Part shown: one piece after another, positions 9,469 to 17,633 of the stretch
How positions within the stretch are numbered: the first letter of the stretch is position 1
Layout of the letters: each line of letters starts with the position of its first letter
Origin: Prevotella vespertina
Lineage (GTDB): Bacteria; Bacteroidota; Bacteroidia; Bacteroidales; Bacteroidaceae
Length of the DNA stretch: 64,000 nt
Assembly: GCF_009728485.1 (NCBI RefSeq)
Contig: NZ_VVIQ01000004.1
Span: 186,001 to 250,000 of the forward strand
Direction of reading: 5' to 3'
The notes under the pieces: model-generated
Seen by the model: the letters and a program-made list of their open reading frames with translations, nothing else
Databases searched by the model: none
Told to the model about the DNA's origin: nothing
Program-made: the position numbers and the translations under genes

Positions 9469-10344
9469 TTATATACGCTCAAGGACAAGAGTAATCAGTC
9501 CGTCGATGGTGTTCTTATAGTTTGCATTCGCCTCCTTAGCCAATCGGTTGGCAATAACCATGCAACAGGTGACAGCCTTATGACCCATGAGTGTTGCCAA
9601 ACCAGCCAACGCTGACGACTCCATCTCAAAGTTCGTCACACGCATACCATCGTATTCAAACTTCTGAATCTTCGTATTTAGCATTGGATCTTGCAGTGGT
9701 AAGCGCAATTCGCGACCCTGCGGACCAAAGAAACCACCGCAGGCTATGGTTACACCTCGCACCATATCGTCGCCCGCAATACGCTCAAGTAACTCGTTAT
9801 CAGCGCATGCCACGTAAGGATTACCCATCTGCATATCCCATTGCACTTGCTCTTTAAACGCTTGTTCAAAGGCTAAGTCGCTTGCTTGATTGCGCCCTGC
9901 ATAGAAGTTCAGAAGCCCATCAAAGCCAATACTCTTGGCTGATGCGATGTAAGTACCTACTGGTGTGTTAGGCTGCAAACCACCACATGTACCAATGCGA
10001 ACCAATGATAACTGTCTTAATTGTTCGTTTTCATAACGTGTCTGAAAGTCGATATTTACCAAAGCATCAAGTTCGTTAAGAACGATGTCAATGTTATCAC
10101 AACCAATACCCGTACTCACTACCGTTATACGCTTGCGATGGTAAGTACCCGTAATGGCTCTAAATTCACGGTTAGAAACCTCACACTCAATGTCTTCAAA
10201 GTGTGATGCCACGAGTGCCACACGCCCTGGATCGCCCACAAGTATCACTTTTTCTGCAAGATCTTTAGGCTTTAAATGTAGGTGGAAAACACTTCCATCA
10301 CTATTGATAATCAGCTCTGAGGGGGCAAAATACTTCTTCTCCAT
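9469..10344 (-). CDS. Nucleoside phosphorylase (uridine phosphorylase-like)
   Basis: 291 aa of the PNP/UDP family. Visible motifs: phosphate-binding VGDPGRV (36-42), STGIGCDNIDIVLNEL, the family core RIGTCGGLQ, and near the C-terminus FEMESSALAGLA with the ribose-binding Glu-Met-Glu. The enzyme splits a nucleoside with phosphate to give a base and ribose-1-phosphate. Uridine phosphorylase is the best guess from overall pattern, but purine specificity cannot be excluded. A promoter lies at 10392-10423. The gene stops 54 bp before the exonuclease-like gene and may form one transcript with it and mnmE. Confidence 0.85.
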   Translation of the reverse strand: MEKKYFAPSELIINSDGSVFHLHLKPKDLAEKVILVGDPGRVALVASHFEDIECEVSNREFRAITGTYHRKRITVVSTGIGCDNIDIVLNELDALVNIDFQTRYENEQLRQLSLVRIGTCGGLQPNTPVGTYIASAKSIGFDGLLNFYAGRNQASDLAFEQAFKEQVQWDMQMGNPYVACADNELLERIAGDDMVRGVTIACGGFFGPQGRELRLPLQDPMLNTKIQKFEYDGMRVTNFEMESSALAGLATLMGHKAVTCCMVIANRLAKEANANYKNTIDGLITLVLERI

Positions 10345-10391
10345 ATCAAAAGGTGTTTTGGTAAAAATATTGACTACTGTTTGTTAACTGA

Positions 10392-10423
10392 CAAAGATAC
10401 GTATAAAAGTGGAAAGAAACAAG
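10392..10423 (-). promoter_or_regulatory. Promoter of the nucleoside phosphorylase gene
   Basis: On the minus strand TATCTTTG (10392-10399) is preceded 20 nt upstream by CTTG (10420-10423). This gives a leader of about 40 nt. Confidence 0.65.
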
Positions 10424-10632
10424 TTTTTTCATATAGAAAGCGTATGTTTCTTTCATTCAAAGGTAAGCTACAACAAGGCTAGGAGTAATATTTATCACAG
10501 CGAATCACGTATGATTACAAGTTCTTGTAACGCTTTATAGGATAGCCCAGAGGCTGCAACAAGAACATCGGGAGAGCCTCACAAGATACATCGAAGCAAC
10601 CACATAAAATCGAACAGCCCCACAGGTGGAAA

Positions 10633-10722
10633 GGAAGAGACGCCCTTCTTGCAGGAAAGAGAGCCTCCCTTCACAGCAAGGAGAGGCTCTCTTGCTAACG
10701 ACGAAACGCCCTTCTCTATAAC
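10633..10722 (+). repeat. 22-nt module array, copy B (4 modules)
   Basis: Four modules of 22, 23, 22 and 23 nt with cores AGAGACGCCCTTCTT, AGAGAGCCTCCCTT, GAGAGGCTCTCTT and GAAACGCCCTTCTC. It sits between two divergent promoters, outside both predicted transcripts, so a terminator role does not explain this copy. Confidence 0.85.
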
Positions 10723-10796
10723 GCATAACGCCTCGATGGGAGCATAAAATTATGCAAATTATACTAACGTAAGCAATGATTCTAATAAAAAATATC

Positions 10797-10804
10797 TATC
10801 TTTG
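10797..10804 (+). promoter_or_regulatory. -7 element of the lipid A operon promoter
   Basis: TATCTTTG followed by CAG, 32 bp before the lpxD start. No clear TTTG is found 19-20 nt upstream. Confidence 0.5.
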
Positions 10805-10835
10805 CAGAAATAATAACCAATTAATGGTATAATAC

Positions 10836-11876
10836 ATGGAGTTTTCTGCAAAACAGATAGCGCAATTCATACAAGGACGTGTTGATGGTGACGAGAATAA
10901 AACCATCCATACTTTCGCCAAGATAGAGGATGGAAAAGAGGGAGCAATCTCTTTTCTTGCCAATCCAAAATACACACATTATTTATATGAGACGGCTTCG
11001 TCAATCGTTCTCGTTGATGAGGACATTCAGTTGGAGAAGCCCGTTAAAGCCACATTGATACGTGTTAAGAATGCACGTGATTGTGTTGCGAAGTTGTTGC
11101 AGTTATATGAGAGCATGAAACCTAAGCGTCAGGGCATTGACAGCTTGGCTTTTGTTTCGCCAAAAGCAACCATCGGTAAGGATGTTTATATTGGTGCCTT
11201 TGCATACGTAGGGGACGATGTGACGGTGGGAGATGGCTGTCAGATTTATCCTCATGCAACGATAATGGAAGGCGTAGAGATGGGTAAGAACTGTATTATC
11301 TACCCTAATGCTAGCATTTACCAAGGCTGTAAGTTGGGCGATAGAGTTATCCTCCATTCAGGCGCAGTGGTGGGTGCTGATGGTTTCGGATTCGCTCCTA
11401 ACGCAGAAACAAATAGTTATGACAAGATACCACAGATAGGTATTGTGACCTTAGAGGACGATGTTGAGATTGGAGCAAACACTTGTGTGGACCGCTCAAC
11501 GATGGGTAGCACCTATGTTCGTAAGGGTGTTAAACTGGATAACCTCGTGCAGATTGCACACAACACAGACATTGGCGAGAACACAGTCATGTCTGCCCAA
11601 GTGGGTATCGCAGGCTCTACAAAGGTGGGGCAGTGGTGCATGTTCGGTGGACAAGTGGGCATTGCAGGGCATATAGAGATAGGTGATAAGGTTTTCCTAG
11701 GCGCACAGTCAGGTGCACCTGGAAGTTTGAAGGCTAACCAACAACTGATTGGTACACCTCCAATGGAGCAACGCTCTTACTTTAAGTCGCAAGCCATCTT
11801 CCGCAGACTGCCTGAGATGTACAAGCAACTAAGCGACTTGCAGAAAGAAATAGACCAATTGAAAAAGAACAGATAA
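10836..11876 (+). CDS. lpxD: UDP-3-O-(3-hydroxyacyl)glucosamine N-acyltransferase LpxD
   Basis: 346 aa. An N-terminal UDP-binding domain (about 1-100, with [11 protein letters not shown]) precedes a left-handed beta-helix of hexapeptide repeats (about 105-310) and a C-terminal helical tail. The catalytic His is His242 in [10 protein letters not shown], and [11 protein letters not shown] is the family-specific loop. It adds the third acyl chain in lipid A synthesis in the cytoplasm. It is first in lpxD-lpxC/fabZ-lpxA-miaA, with 5 bp to the next gene. Confidence 0.97.
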   Translation: MEFSAKQIAQFIQGRVDGDENKTIHTFAKIEDGKEGAISFLANPKYTHYLYETASSIVLVDEDIQLEKPVKATLIRVKNARDCVAKLLQLYESMKPKRQGIDSLAFVSPKATIGKDVYIGAFAYVGDDVTVGDGCQIYPHATIMEGVEMGKNCIIYPNASIYQGCKLGDRVILHSGAVVGADGFGFAPNAETNSYDKIPQIGIVTLEDDVEIGANTCVDRSTMGSTYVRKGVKLDNLVQIAHNTDIGENTVMSAQVGIAGSTKVGQWCMFGGQVGIAGHIEIGDKVFLGAQSGAPGSLKANQQLIGTPPMEQRSYFKSQAIFRRLPEMYKQLSDLQKEIDQLKKNR

Positions 11877-11881
11877 CATTC

Positions 11882-13270
11882 ATGGATACAATAAAGCAGA
11901 AGACATTAAAAGGGAGTTTCTCGCTCTTTGGCAAGGGACTTCACACTGGTTTGAGTCTTACCGTAACGTTTAATCCCGCTCCAGAGAATACTGGCTACAA
12001 GATACAACGTATAGACCTTGAAGGGCAGCCAATCATCGATGCCGTTGCAGAGAATGTAGTGGATACACAGCGCGGAACGGTCTTGGCAAAGGGTGAGGCA
12101 CGTGTAAGTACCATAGAGCATGGTATGTCTGCCCTATATGCAATGGGCATTGACAACTGCTTGATACAGATAAACGGACCAGAGTTCCCTATCCTCGATG
12201 GTTCTGCAACGATGTATGTTAATAAGATCAAGGAGGTGGGCATTGTTGATCAAGCAGCCCCGAAGGACTATTACATCATACGGAAAAAGATAGAGATAAA
12301 GGAGGCGAACGGGTCAGTAATTACTATCTTGCCTGACGACGAGTTCTCTATTACTGCCATGTGTAACTTTGATTCAAAGTTTATCAGCAGTCAGTTCGCT
12401 ACGTTGGACGACTTTGGTACCTACGAAGAGGAGATTGCGCCAGCTCGAACCTTCGTCTTTGTGCGTGACATTATGCCGTTATTACAAGCGAACCTCATTA
12501 AGGGTGGCGACTTGGATAACGCTATTGTTATCTATGAACAGCAGGTTTCTCAAGAGAAACTAGACCAACTAGCAGACCTCTTGAAAGTGCCTCGCATGGA
12601 TGCAAATAACATTGGTTACATCCAACATAAGCCTTTGCAGTGGGATAATGAATGTACCCGTCATAAGCTCCTAGATATCATCGGAGACATGGCACTCATA
12701 GATAAACCTATCAAGGGACGCATTATTGCAACTCGACCAGGGCACACTGTGAACAATAAGTTTGCGCGTTTAATGCGTAAAGAGATACGTAAGCACGAGG
12801 TGCAAGCACCGATTTACGATCCTAATGAAGAGCCTCTCATGGATAACAACCGCATACGTGAGTTGTTGCCACATAGGTACCCCATGCAGTTGGTAGACAA
12901 GGTTATCTCCATGGGAGCAAATAGTGTAGTTGGTGTGAAGAATGTCACTAGTAACGAGCCATTCTTTCAAGGTCATTTCCCTCAAGAGCCCGTTATGCCA
13001 GGTGTACTTCAGGTAGAGGCAATGGCGCAATGTGGCGGTCTTTTAGTGCTATCACAGCTTGAAGAGCCAGAGAGATGGTCTACTTACTTCTTGAAGATAG
13101 ACGATGTTAAGTTCCGTCAAAAGGTCGTTCCAGGTGACACTCTCTTGTTCCGTGTGGAGCTATTAGGTCCTGTTCGCCATGGAATTAGCTCAATGAAAGG
13201 CTATGTATTTGTCGGTGTCAACGTTGTCACTGAAGCAACGTTTACAGCACAGATAGTGAAGAATAAGTAA
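11882..13270 (+). CDS. lpxC-fabZ: Bifunctional LpxC deacetylase / FabZ 3-hydroxyacyl-ACP dehydratase fusion
   Basis: 462 aa made of two enzymes. Residues 1 to about 310 are LpxC, the zinc-dependent deacetylase of the committed lipid A step: His80 (TIEHGMSAL), His261 and Asp265 (HKLLDIIGD) bind zinc, and His288 (RPGHTVNNKFA) is the catalytic His. From about 322 the FabZ hot-dog domain follows, with RELLPHRYPMQLVDKV, catalytic His365 in FFQGHFP and Glu379 in LQVEAMAQ. FabZ makes unsaturated acyl-ACP for fatty acid synthesis. The fusion is known in Bacteroidota. It places the two enzymes competing for 3-hydroxyacyl-ACP use in one chain. Confidence 0.97.
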   Translation: MDTIKQKTLKGSFSLFGKGLHTGLSLTVTFNPAPENTGYKIQRIDLEGQPIIDAVAENVVDTQRGTVLAKGEARVSTIEHGMSALYAMGIDNCLIQINGPEFPILDGSATMYVNKIKEVGIVDQAAPKDYYIIRKKIEIKEANGSVITILPDDEFSITAMCNFDSKFISSQFATLDDFGTYEEEIAPARTFVFVRDIMPLLQANLIKGGDLDNAIVIYEQQVSQEKLDQLADLLKVPRMDANNIGYIQHKPLQWDNECTRHKLLDIIGDMALIDKPIKGRIIATRPGHTVNNKFARLMRKEIRKHEVQAPIYDPNEEPLMDNNRIRELLPHRYPMQLVDKVISMGANSVVGVKNVTSNEPFFQGHFPQEPVMPGVLQVEAMAQCGGLLVLSQLEEPERWSTYFLKIDDVKFRQKVVPGDTLLFRVELLGPVRHGISSMKGYVFVGVNVVTEATFTAQIVKNK

Positions 13271-13292
13271 GGAGGAGTTTAGGAACTCCTCC
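13271..13292 (+). promoter_or_regulatory. Intercistronic hairpin between lpxC-fabZ and lpxA
   Basis: A perfect 9-bp stem (GGAGGAGTT / AACTCCTCC) with loop TAGG begins directly after the lpxC-fabZ stop codon. No T-run follows, so it does not look like an intrinsic terminator. It may protect mRNA ends or set the ratio of the two products; the role is inferred. Confidence 0.7.
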
Positions 13293-13307
13293 CCAAAACA
13301 TAATGAT

Positions 13308-14078
13308 ATGAACCAAATAAGCCCACTTGCCTTTGTTCATCCAGAGGCACAACTAGGTGACAATAACATTATCGGTCCGTTCTGTTACATCGACAAGAAC
13401 ACCGTAATCGGTAGTAATAATGTGTTCCAAAATGGCGTTACCATTCATACTGGAGCACGAATAGGTAATGGCAACGAGATATTCCCTGGAGCTAGTATCT
13501 CTACAAAACCTCAGGACTTAAAGTTCCGTGGTGAGGAGACAGAATGCGTCCTTGGAGATAACAACTCCATACGTGAGAACGTTACAATCTCACGTGGTAC
13601 TGCATCCAAAGGGAGGACTGTTGTGGGGAGTAATAACCTCCTTATGGAGAGTATGCACATAGCACATGACTGTGAAATTGGGTCTGGTGTCATCATCGGT
13701 AACTCGACTAAGTTCGCTGGAGAAGTGGTCGTTGAAGACTATGCCATCATATCAGCTAACATCCTTTGTCACCAGTTCTGTCGCATTGGTGGATACGTTA
13801 TGATACAAGGAGGAAGCCGCTTCTCAATGGATATTCCACCTTATATTATAGTAGGCAAGGAGCCTGCTCGCTATATGGGAGTTAACCTCGTTGGATTGCG
13901 CAGACGTGGTTTTACAAACGAACAGATAGAACTCATCCATAACACGTATCGCCTACTTTATAGTACAGGAACGCGTGCTGAGAATATAGCTCGTATAAAG
14001 AGTGAACTGCAGGTGACGCCTGAAGTACAGCGAATCATTGACTTCGCAGAGGCTTCACAACGTGGTTTGATTAGGTAA
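13308..14078 (+). CDS. lpxA: Acyl-ACP--UDP-N-acetylglucosamine O-acyltransferase LpxA
   Basis: 256 aa, close to the family norm of about 260. Hexapeptide-repeat beta-helix (about 5-190) with catalytic His120 in HIAHDCEIG (E. coli His125), CHQFCRIGG, and the helical C-terminus starting near GLRRRGFTNEQI. It transfers a 3-hydroxyacyl chain to UDP-GlcNAc, the first lipid A step. It is separated from lpxC-fabZ by a 37-bp gap containing a hairpin, and from miaA by 4 bp. Confidence 0.97.
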   Translation: MNQISPLAFVHPEAQLGDNNIIGPFCYIDKNTVIGSNNVFQNGVTIHTGARIGNGNEIFPGASISTKPQDLKFRGEETECVLGDNNSIRENVTISRGTASKGRTVVGSNNLLMESMHIAHDCEIGSGVIIGNSTKFAGEVVVEDYAIISANILCHQFCRIGGYVMIQGGSRFSMDIPPYIIVGKEPARYMGVNLVGLRRRGFTNEQIELIHNTYRLLYSTGTRAENIARIKSELQVTPEVQRIIDFAEASQRGLIR

Positions 14079-14082
14079 GAGT

Positions 14083-14982
14083 TTGAAGGAAAAGACATTA
14101 ATAGTCGTCACGGGACCAACAGGTGTGGGCAAGACGGAGGCAACCTTGCGCCTTGCCGAACACTTTGATGTACCTGTTATCAATGCAGACTCACGTCAGA
14201 TCTTCTCTGAAATACCCATCGGAACAGCCGCACCAACGGCTGCTCAACAGGCACGAGTGCGTCATTACTTCGTTGGGAATCATCACTTAGAGGACTACTA
14301 TTCGGCAAGTCTGTTTGAAGAGGATGTTTTGAAGATTATTAATGAGGCTTCGTCAAAGGTTTCCTTACTATCGGGTGGGTCAATGATGTATATCGATGCG
14401 GTTTGTAAAGGTATTGATGACATTCCAACCATACGCCCAGAAGTGCGGCAGGAGATGATGCAACTCCTTGAGAGTGAAGGCTTAGGAAAGATGTGCGAGT
14501 TGCTTCATAAATGGGATCCAGAGCACTGGGCTGTAGTCGACAGGAACAATCCTCGACGGGTTATTCATGCTCTTGAAATATGCAAACAGACGGGTAGAAC
14601 CTATACATCCTTCCGTTCTAATACCATCAAAAAACGTCCTTTTGATATTATCAAAATTGGTTTGAATCGTGATCGTGAGACCCTCTATCAACGTATCAAT
14701 CAGCGAGTTTTGCAGATGATAGACGATGGTATGATCGAAGAAGCGCAATGCGTCTATCCGAAGAGAATGCTCAATTCGCTTAACACGGTGGGCTATAAGG
14801 AACTATTTGAGTATCTTGACGGATTGACAACACTTGATGAAGCGATCTTTAAGATACAAAGTAATACCCGTCGCTATGCCCGCAAACAGCTCACATGGTA
14901 CAAGCGTGATGCGGAAATGACGTGGTTTTCACCTGATAACATTGAAGAAATCTTAAATTATCTATCGACTATCTCCCTGTAA
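14083..14982 (+). CDS. miaA: tRNA dimethylallyltransferase MiaA (TTG start)
   Basis: 299 aa. The N-terminus LIVVTGPTGVGKTEATLRLA contains the P-loop, followed by VINADSRQIF and IGTAAPT, all diagnostic for MiaA, which adds the dimethylallyl group to A37 of tRNAs reading U-initial codons. The only start that keeps the P-loop at its usual distance is the TTG at 14083, 4 bp after the lpxA stop. No ATG lies upstream in frame, so initiation is probably weak or coupled to lpxA. Confidence 0.95.
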   Translation: MKEKTLIVVTGPTGVGKTEATLRLAEHFDVPVINADSRQIFSEIPIGTAAPTAAQQARVRHYFVGNHHLEDYYSASLFEEDVLKIINEASSKVSLLSGGSMMYIDAVCKGIDDIPTIRPEVRQEMMQLLESEGLGKMCELLHKWDPEHWAVVDRNNPRRVIHALEICKQTGRTYTSFRSNTIKKRPFDIIKIGLNRDRETLYQRINQRVLQMIDDGMIEEAQCVYPKRMLNSLNTVGYKELFEYLDGLTTLDEAIFKIQSNTRRYARKQLTWYKRDAEMTWFSPDNIEEILNYLSTISL

Positions 14983-14995
14983 GCAAGTAAATAAC

Positions 14996-15003
14996 TACTT
15001 TTG
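14996..15003 (+). promoter_or_regulatory. -7 element of the penicillin-binding protein gene
   Basis: TACTTTTG followed by CAG, 44 bp before the start codon. The -33 element is not clear. Confidence 0.5.
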
Positions 15004-15047
15004 CAGTAATAGGTGAGTTATGTTATAAAACGAAGATTGTAAAGGCA

Positions 15048-17615
15048 ATGATAAAGAGACTTTATTCATTTATTAAAGCTATTTTCCAAGGGATAGTACA
15101 CTTCTTTCCTTGGTACATAAAGCTCTATAAGGGTCGTGCATGGTACACGAAAGCAGCACTGGGGATCACTTCCTTCATCGTTGCCATATTCCTTTATCTA
15201 GGCATGGTAGACACTAACTTCCTGTGGCTCTTTGGTAGATCGCCTGGCTTTATAGAGATTAAAACACCTCCAACGTACGCTGCTTCGGAGATATATAGCG
15301 CTGACTCCGTACTTATTGGACGCTTTTATAAAGAAAACCGTACGCCTATCAAGTATGGAGAAGTTAATCCCGCCTTCTGGAACGCACTGATTAGTACAGA
15401 GGACGAACGCTTCTATAGCCATCATGGAATCGACTTCATGGGTATCGGTGGAGCGATTAAAGACGCTGTTACTCGTGGTGATGGACGTGGTGCATCGACG
15501 ATTACTCAGCAGCTAGCAAAGAATATGTTCCGTGTAAGAACACAGTATTCTACAGGCTTACTGGGGCACGTTCCAGGGCTTCGTATGCTTATTATGAAGA
15601 GTAAGGAGTGGATTATTGCTGTGAAATTAGAGCTCATCTATTCCAAAAAAGATATATTGACAATGTATGCCAATACCGTCGATTTCGGTAACAACTCATA
15701 TGGTGTCAAGACCGCAGCAAAGACCTATTTCAATACCACACCAGCGAAGATGTCGGTTGATCAAGCAGCCACCCTTGTGGGTATGTTGAAGGCTACTACC
15801 TATTACAACCCCATCACGCACCCTCAAAACTCTATCCGTCGACGCAACACAGTATTATATAATATGGTGACACACCATGTATTACCTCAATCAGAGTACA
15901 CCGCTTATTCGAAGCGTCCTCTACACCTTGATGTACACATGGAGGAGAACTATGACGGTCAAGCGCAGTACTTCCGTCAATATGTTGCAGACGAGTTTAA
16001 GGAGTGGATGAAGGACCATGGTTACGACTTGTATAGTAGTGGTCTAAAGATCTACACCACGATTGACACCCGCATGCAGAAGTATGCCGAACAGGCTGTA
16101 TCGAAGCAGATGGAGCGTGTGCAAGACAACTTTAACAACCATTGGCGGGGTCAGAACCCATGGAGGGACGCAAGTGGAAAGGAGATACCAGGCTTTATCG
16201 AGGGTATAGCTCAGCGCCAACCTTTCTATAAGAAACTTGTTCAAAAGTATCCCAACCAGCCTGATAGCGTTCTTTATTATCTAAATAAACCACACAAGGT
16301 AAAGCTCTTTGATTATGCAAAAGGCACCATTGAGAAGGAGATGTCATCGATGGACTCCATCCGTTACATGGTACAGTTTATGCATTGCGCAATGGTTGCA
16401 ATGGAACCACAGAGTGGTGCAGTAAGGGCGTGGGTAGGCGATATCAACTTCGATACATGGAAGTATGATAAGGTCATAGCAGAGCGTCAACCGGGTTCAA
16501 CCTTCAAGCTTTTTGTATACACCGAAGCCATGCGACAAGGTATGACGCCATGCACTCGTCGACGTGACGAATACATCAGTATGCAGGTTCTCGATAAGAA
16601 GACTGGACAGATGAAGACGTGGACTCCGCATAATGCTAATGGGCGTTTTTCTAACGACTCCATACCTTTGATGACCGCATTCGCTCGAAGTATTAACTCC
16701 GTTGCAGTGCGTGTTGGACAGGAAGTCACTATACCAAGTATCATCGAGACAGCGCAGAAGATGGGCATAAAGAGTCCGTTAGATAACGAGCCATCATTGG
16801 CTCTTGGATCAAGTGATGTCAACTTACTTGAGATGGTGGATGCCTACTCTACGATCGCAAACTATGGTGAGCATATTGATCCTGTGGTCGTTACTCGAAT
16901 CGTAGATATGAATGGTAACGAAGTTTATACAGCCCCTCAAAACCACGAGAGAGCCGTTGATACGAAGTCTGCCTTCCTAATGCAACAGATGCTCAAAGCC
17001 GGTGTCAATCAAGGAGGAGGTACCAGTCAGTCACTGAGACAGTATGTTCCTAGCGATACAGACTGGGGTGGAAAGACAGGTACAACCAATAACCACTCCG
17101 ATGCATGGTTTATGGCTGTTAGTCCGAATCTAGTAGTTGGTGCATGGGTAGGAGGCGAATATCGCTCCATACACTTCCGTACTGGCGCCCTCGGACAAGG
17201 CTCAAAAACAGCCTTACCAGTGGTGGGTGAGTTCCTTCATAGCCTGATGTACGACCGCACCTATAGGCGTTATCATGCCAAGTGGGAGGTAGATGAGGAT
17301 GATGATATCGACCCAACAATGTATAATTGTCAGCCAGCTCCTGTCCAGCGACAGCTCCCTGACTCTCTGAATGGGCTAAACGCAGGGCACAGACGTTATC
17401 ATGGTGATAACGAGGAGGGCATTCCTTCTGACGGAAACGATGCTGAAGGCATACCTTCAGAGCCTATCCAACCAGCGGAACCAGTAAGCAGACACCAGTC
17501 TGAGAATGGCTCTGAAGGGGGCGGAAACAGCCATGAGAGCAGGTCAGAGAAGAAGAAGGAAAAGAAGATAAAGGCTGCTAAAGACCCAACGGTAAGTAAT
17601 ATTGAATGGGACTAA
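15048..17615 (+). CDS. Class A penicillin-binding protein (PBP1A-type glycosyltransferase/transpeptidase)
   Basis: 855 aa. One membrane anchor (about 33-53) is followed by the GT51 glycosyltransferase domain, with Glu118 in STEDERFYSHHG and ASTITQQLAKNMF at 149-161. The transpeptidase domain has the active serine Ser484 in PGSTFK, an SxN motif in ARSINSVAVRVG, and the K-T-G box at 676-678. It polymerises and cross-links peptidoglycan in the periplasm. The last 70 residues are Pro, Glu and Ser-rich and end in a Lys-rich stretch, so they are probably disordered. The helicase gene starts 18 bp downstream. Confidence 0.95.
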   Translation: MIKRLYSFIKAIFQGIVHFFPWYIKLYKGRAWYTKAALGITSFIVAIFLYLGMVDTNFLWLFGRSPGFIEIKTPPTYAASEIYSADSVLIGRFYKENRTPIKYGEVNPAFWNALISTEDERFYSHHGIDFMGIGGAIKDAVTRGDGRGASTITQQLAKNMFRVRTQYSTGLLGHVPGLRMLIMKSKEWIIAVKLELIYSKKDILTMYANTVDFGNNSYGVKTAAKTYFNTTPAKMSVDQAATLVGMLKATTYYNPITHPQNSIRRRNTVLYNMVTHHVLPQSEYTAYSKRPLHLDVHMEENYDGQAQYFRQYVADEFKEWMKDHGYDLYSSGLKIYTTIDTRMQKYAEQAVSKQMERVQDNFNNHWRGQNPWRDASGKEIPGFIEGIAQRQPFYKKLVQKYPNQPDSVLYYLNKPHKVKLFDYAKGTIEKEMSSMDSIRYMVQFMHCAMVAMEPQSGAVRAWVGDINFDTWKYDKVIAERQPGSTFKLFVYTEAMRQGMTPCTRRRDEYISMQVLDKKTGQMKTWTPHNANGRFSNDSIPLMTAFARSINSVAVRVGQEVTIPSIIETAQKMGIKSPLDNEPSLALGSSDVNLLEMVDAYSTIANYGEHIDPVVVTRIVDMNGNEVYTAPQNHERAVDTKSAFLMQQMLKAGVNQGGGTSQSLRQYVPSDTDWGGKTGTTNNHSDAWFMAVSPNLVVGAWVGGEYRSIHFRTGALGQGSKTALPVVGEFLHSLMYDRTYRRYHAKWEVDEDDDIDPTMYNCQPAPVQRQLPDSLNGLNAGHRRYHGDNEEGIPSDGNDAEGIPSEPIQPAEPVSRHQSENGSEGGGNSHESRSEKKKEKKIKAAKDPTVSNIEWD

Positions 17616-17633
17616 GCGGCGTTAATCAGCATC

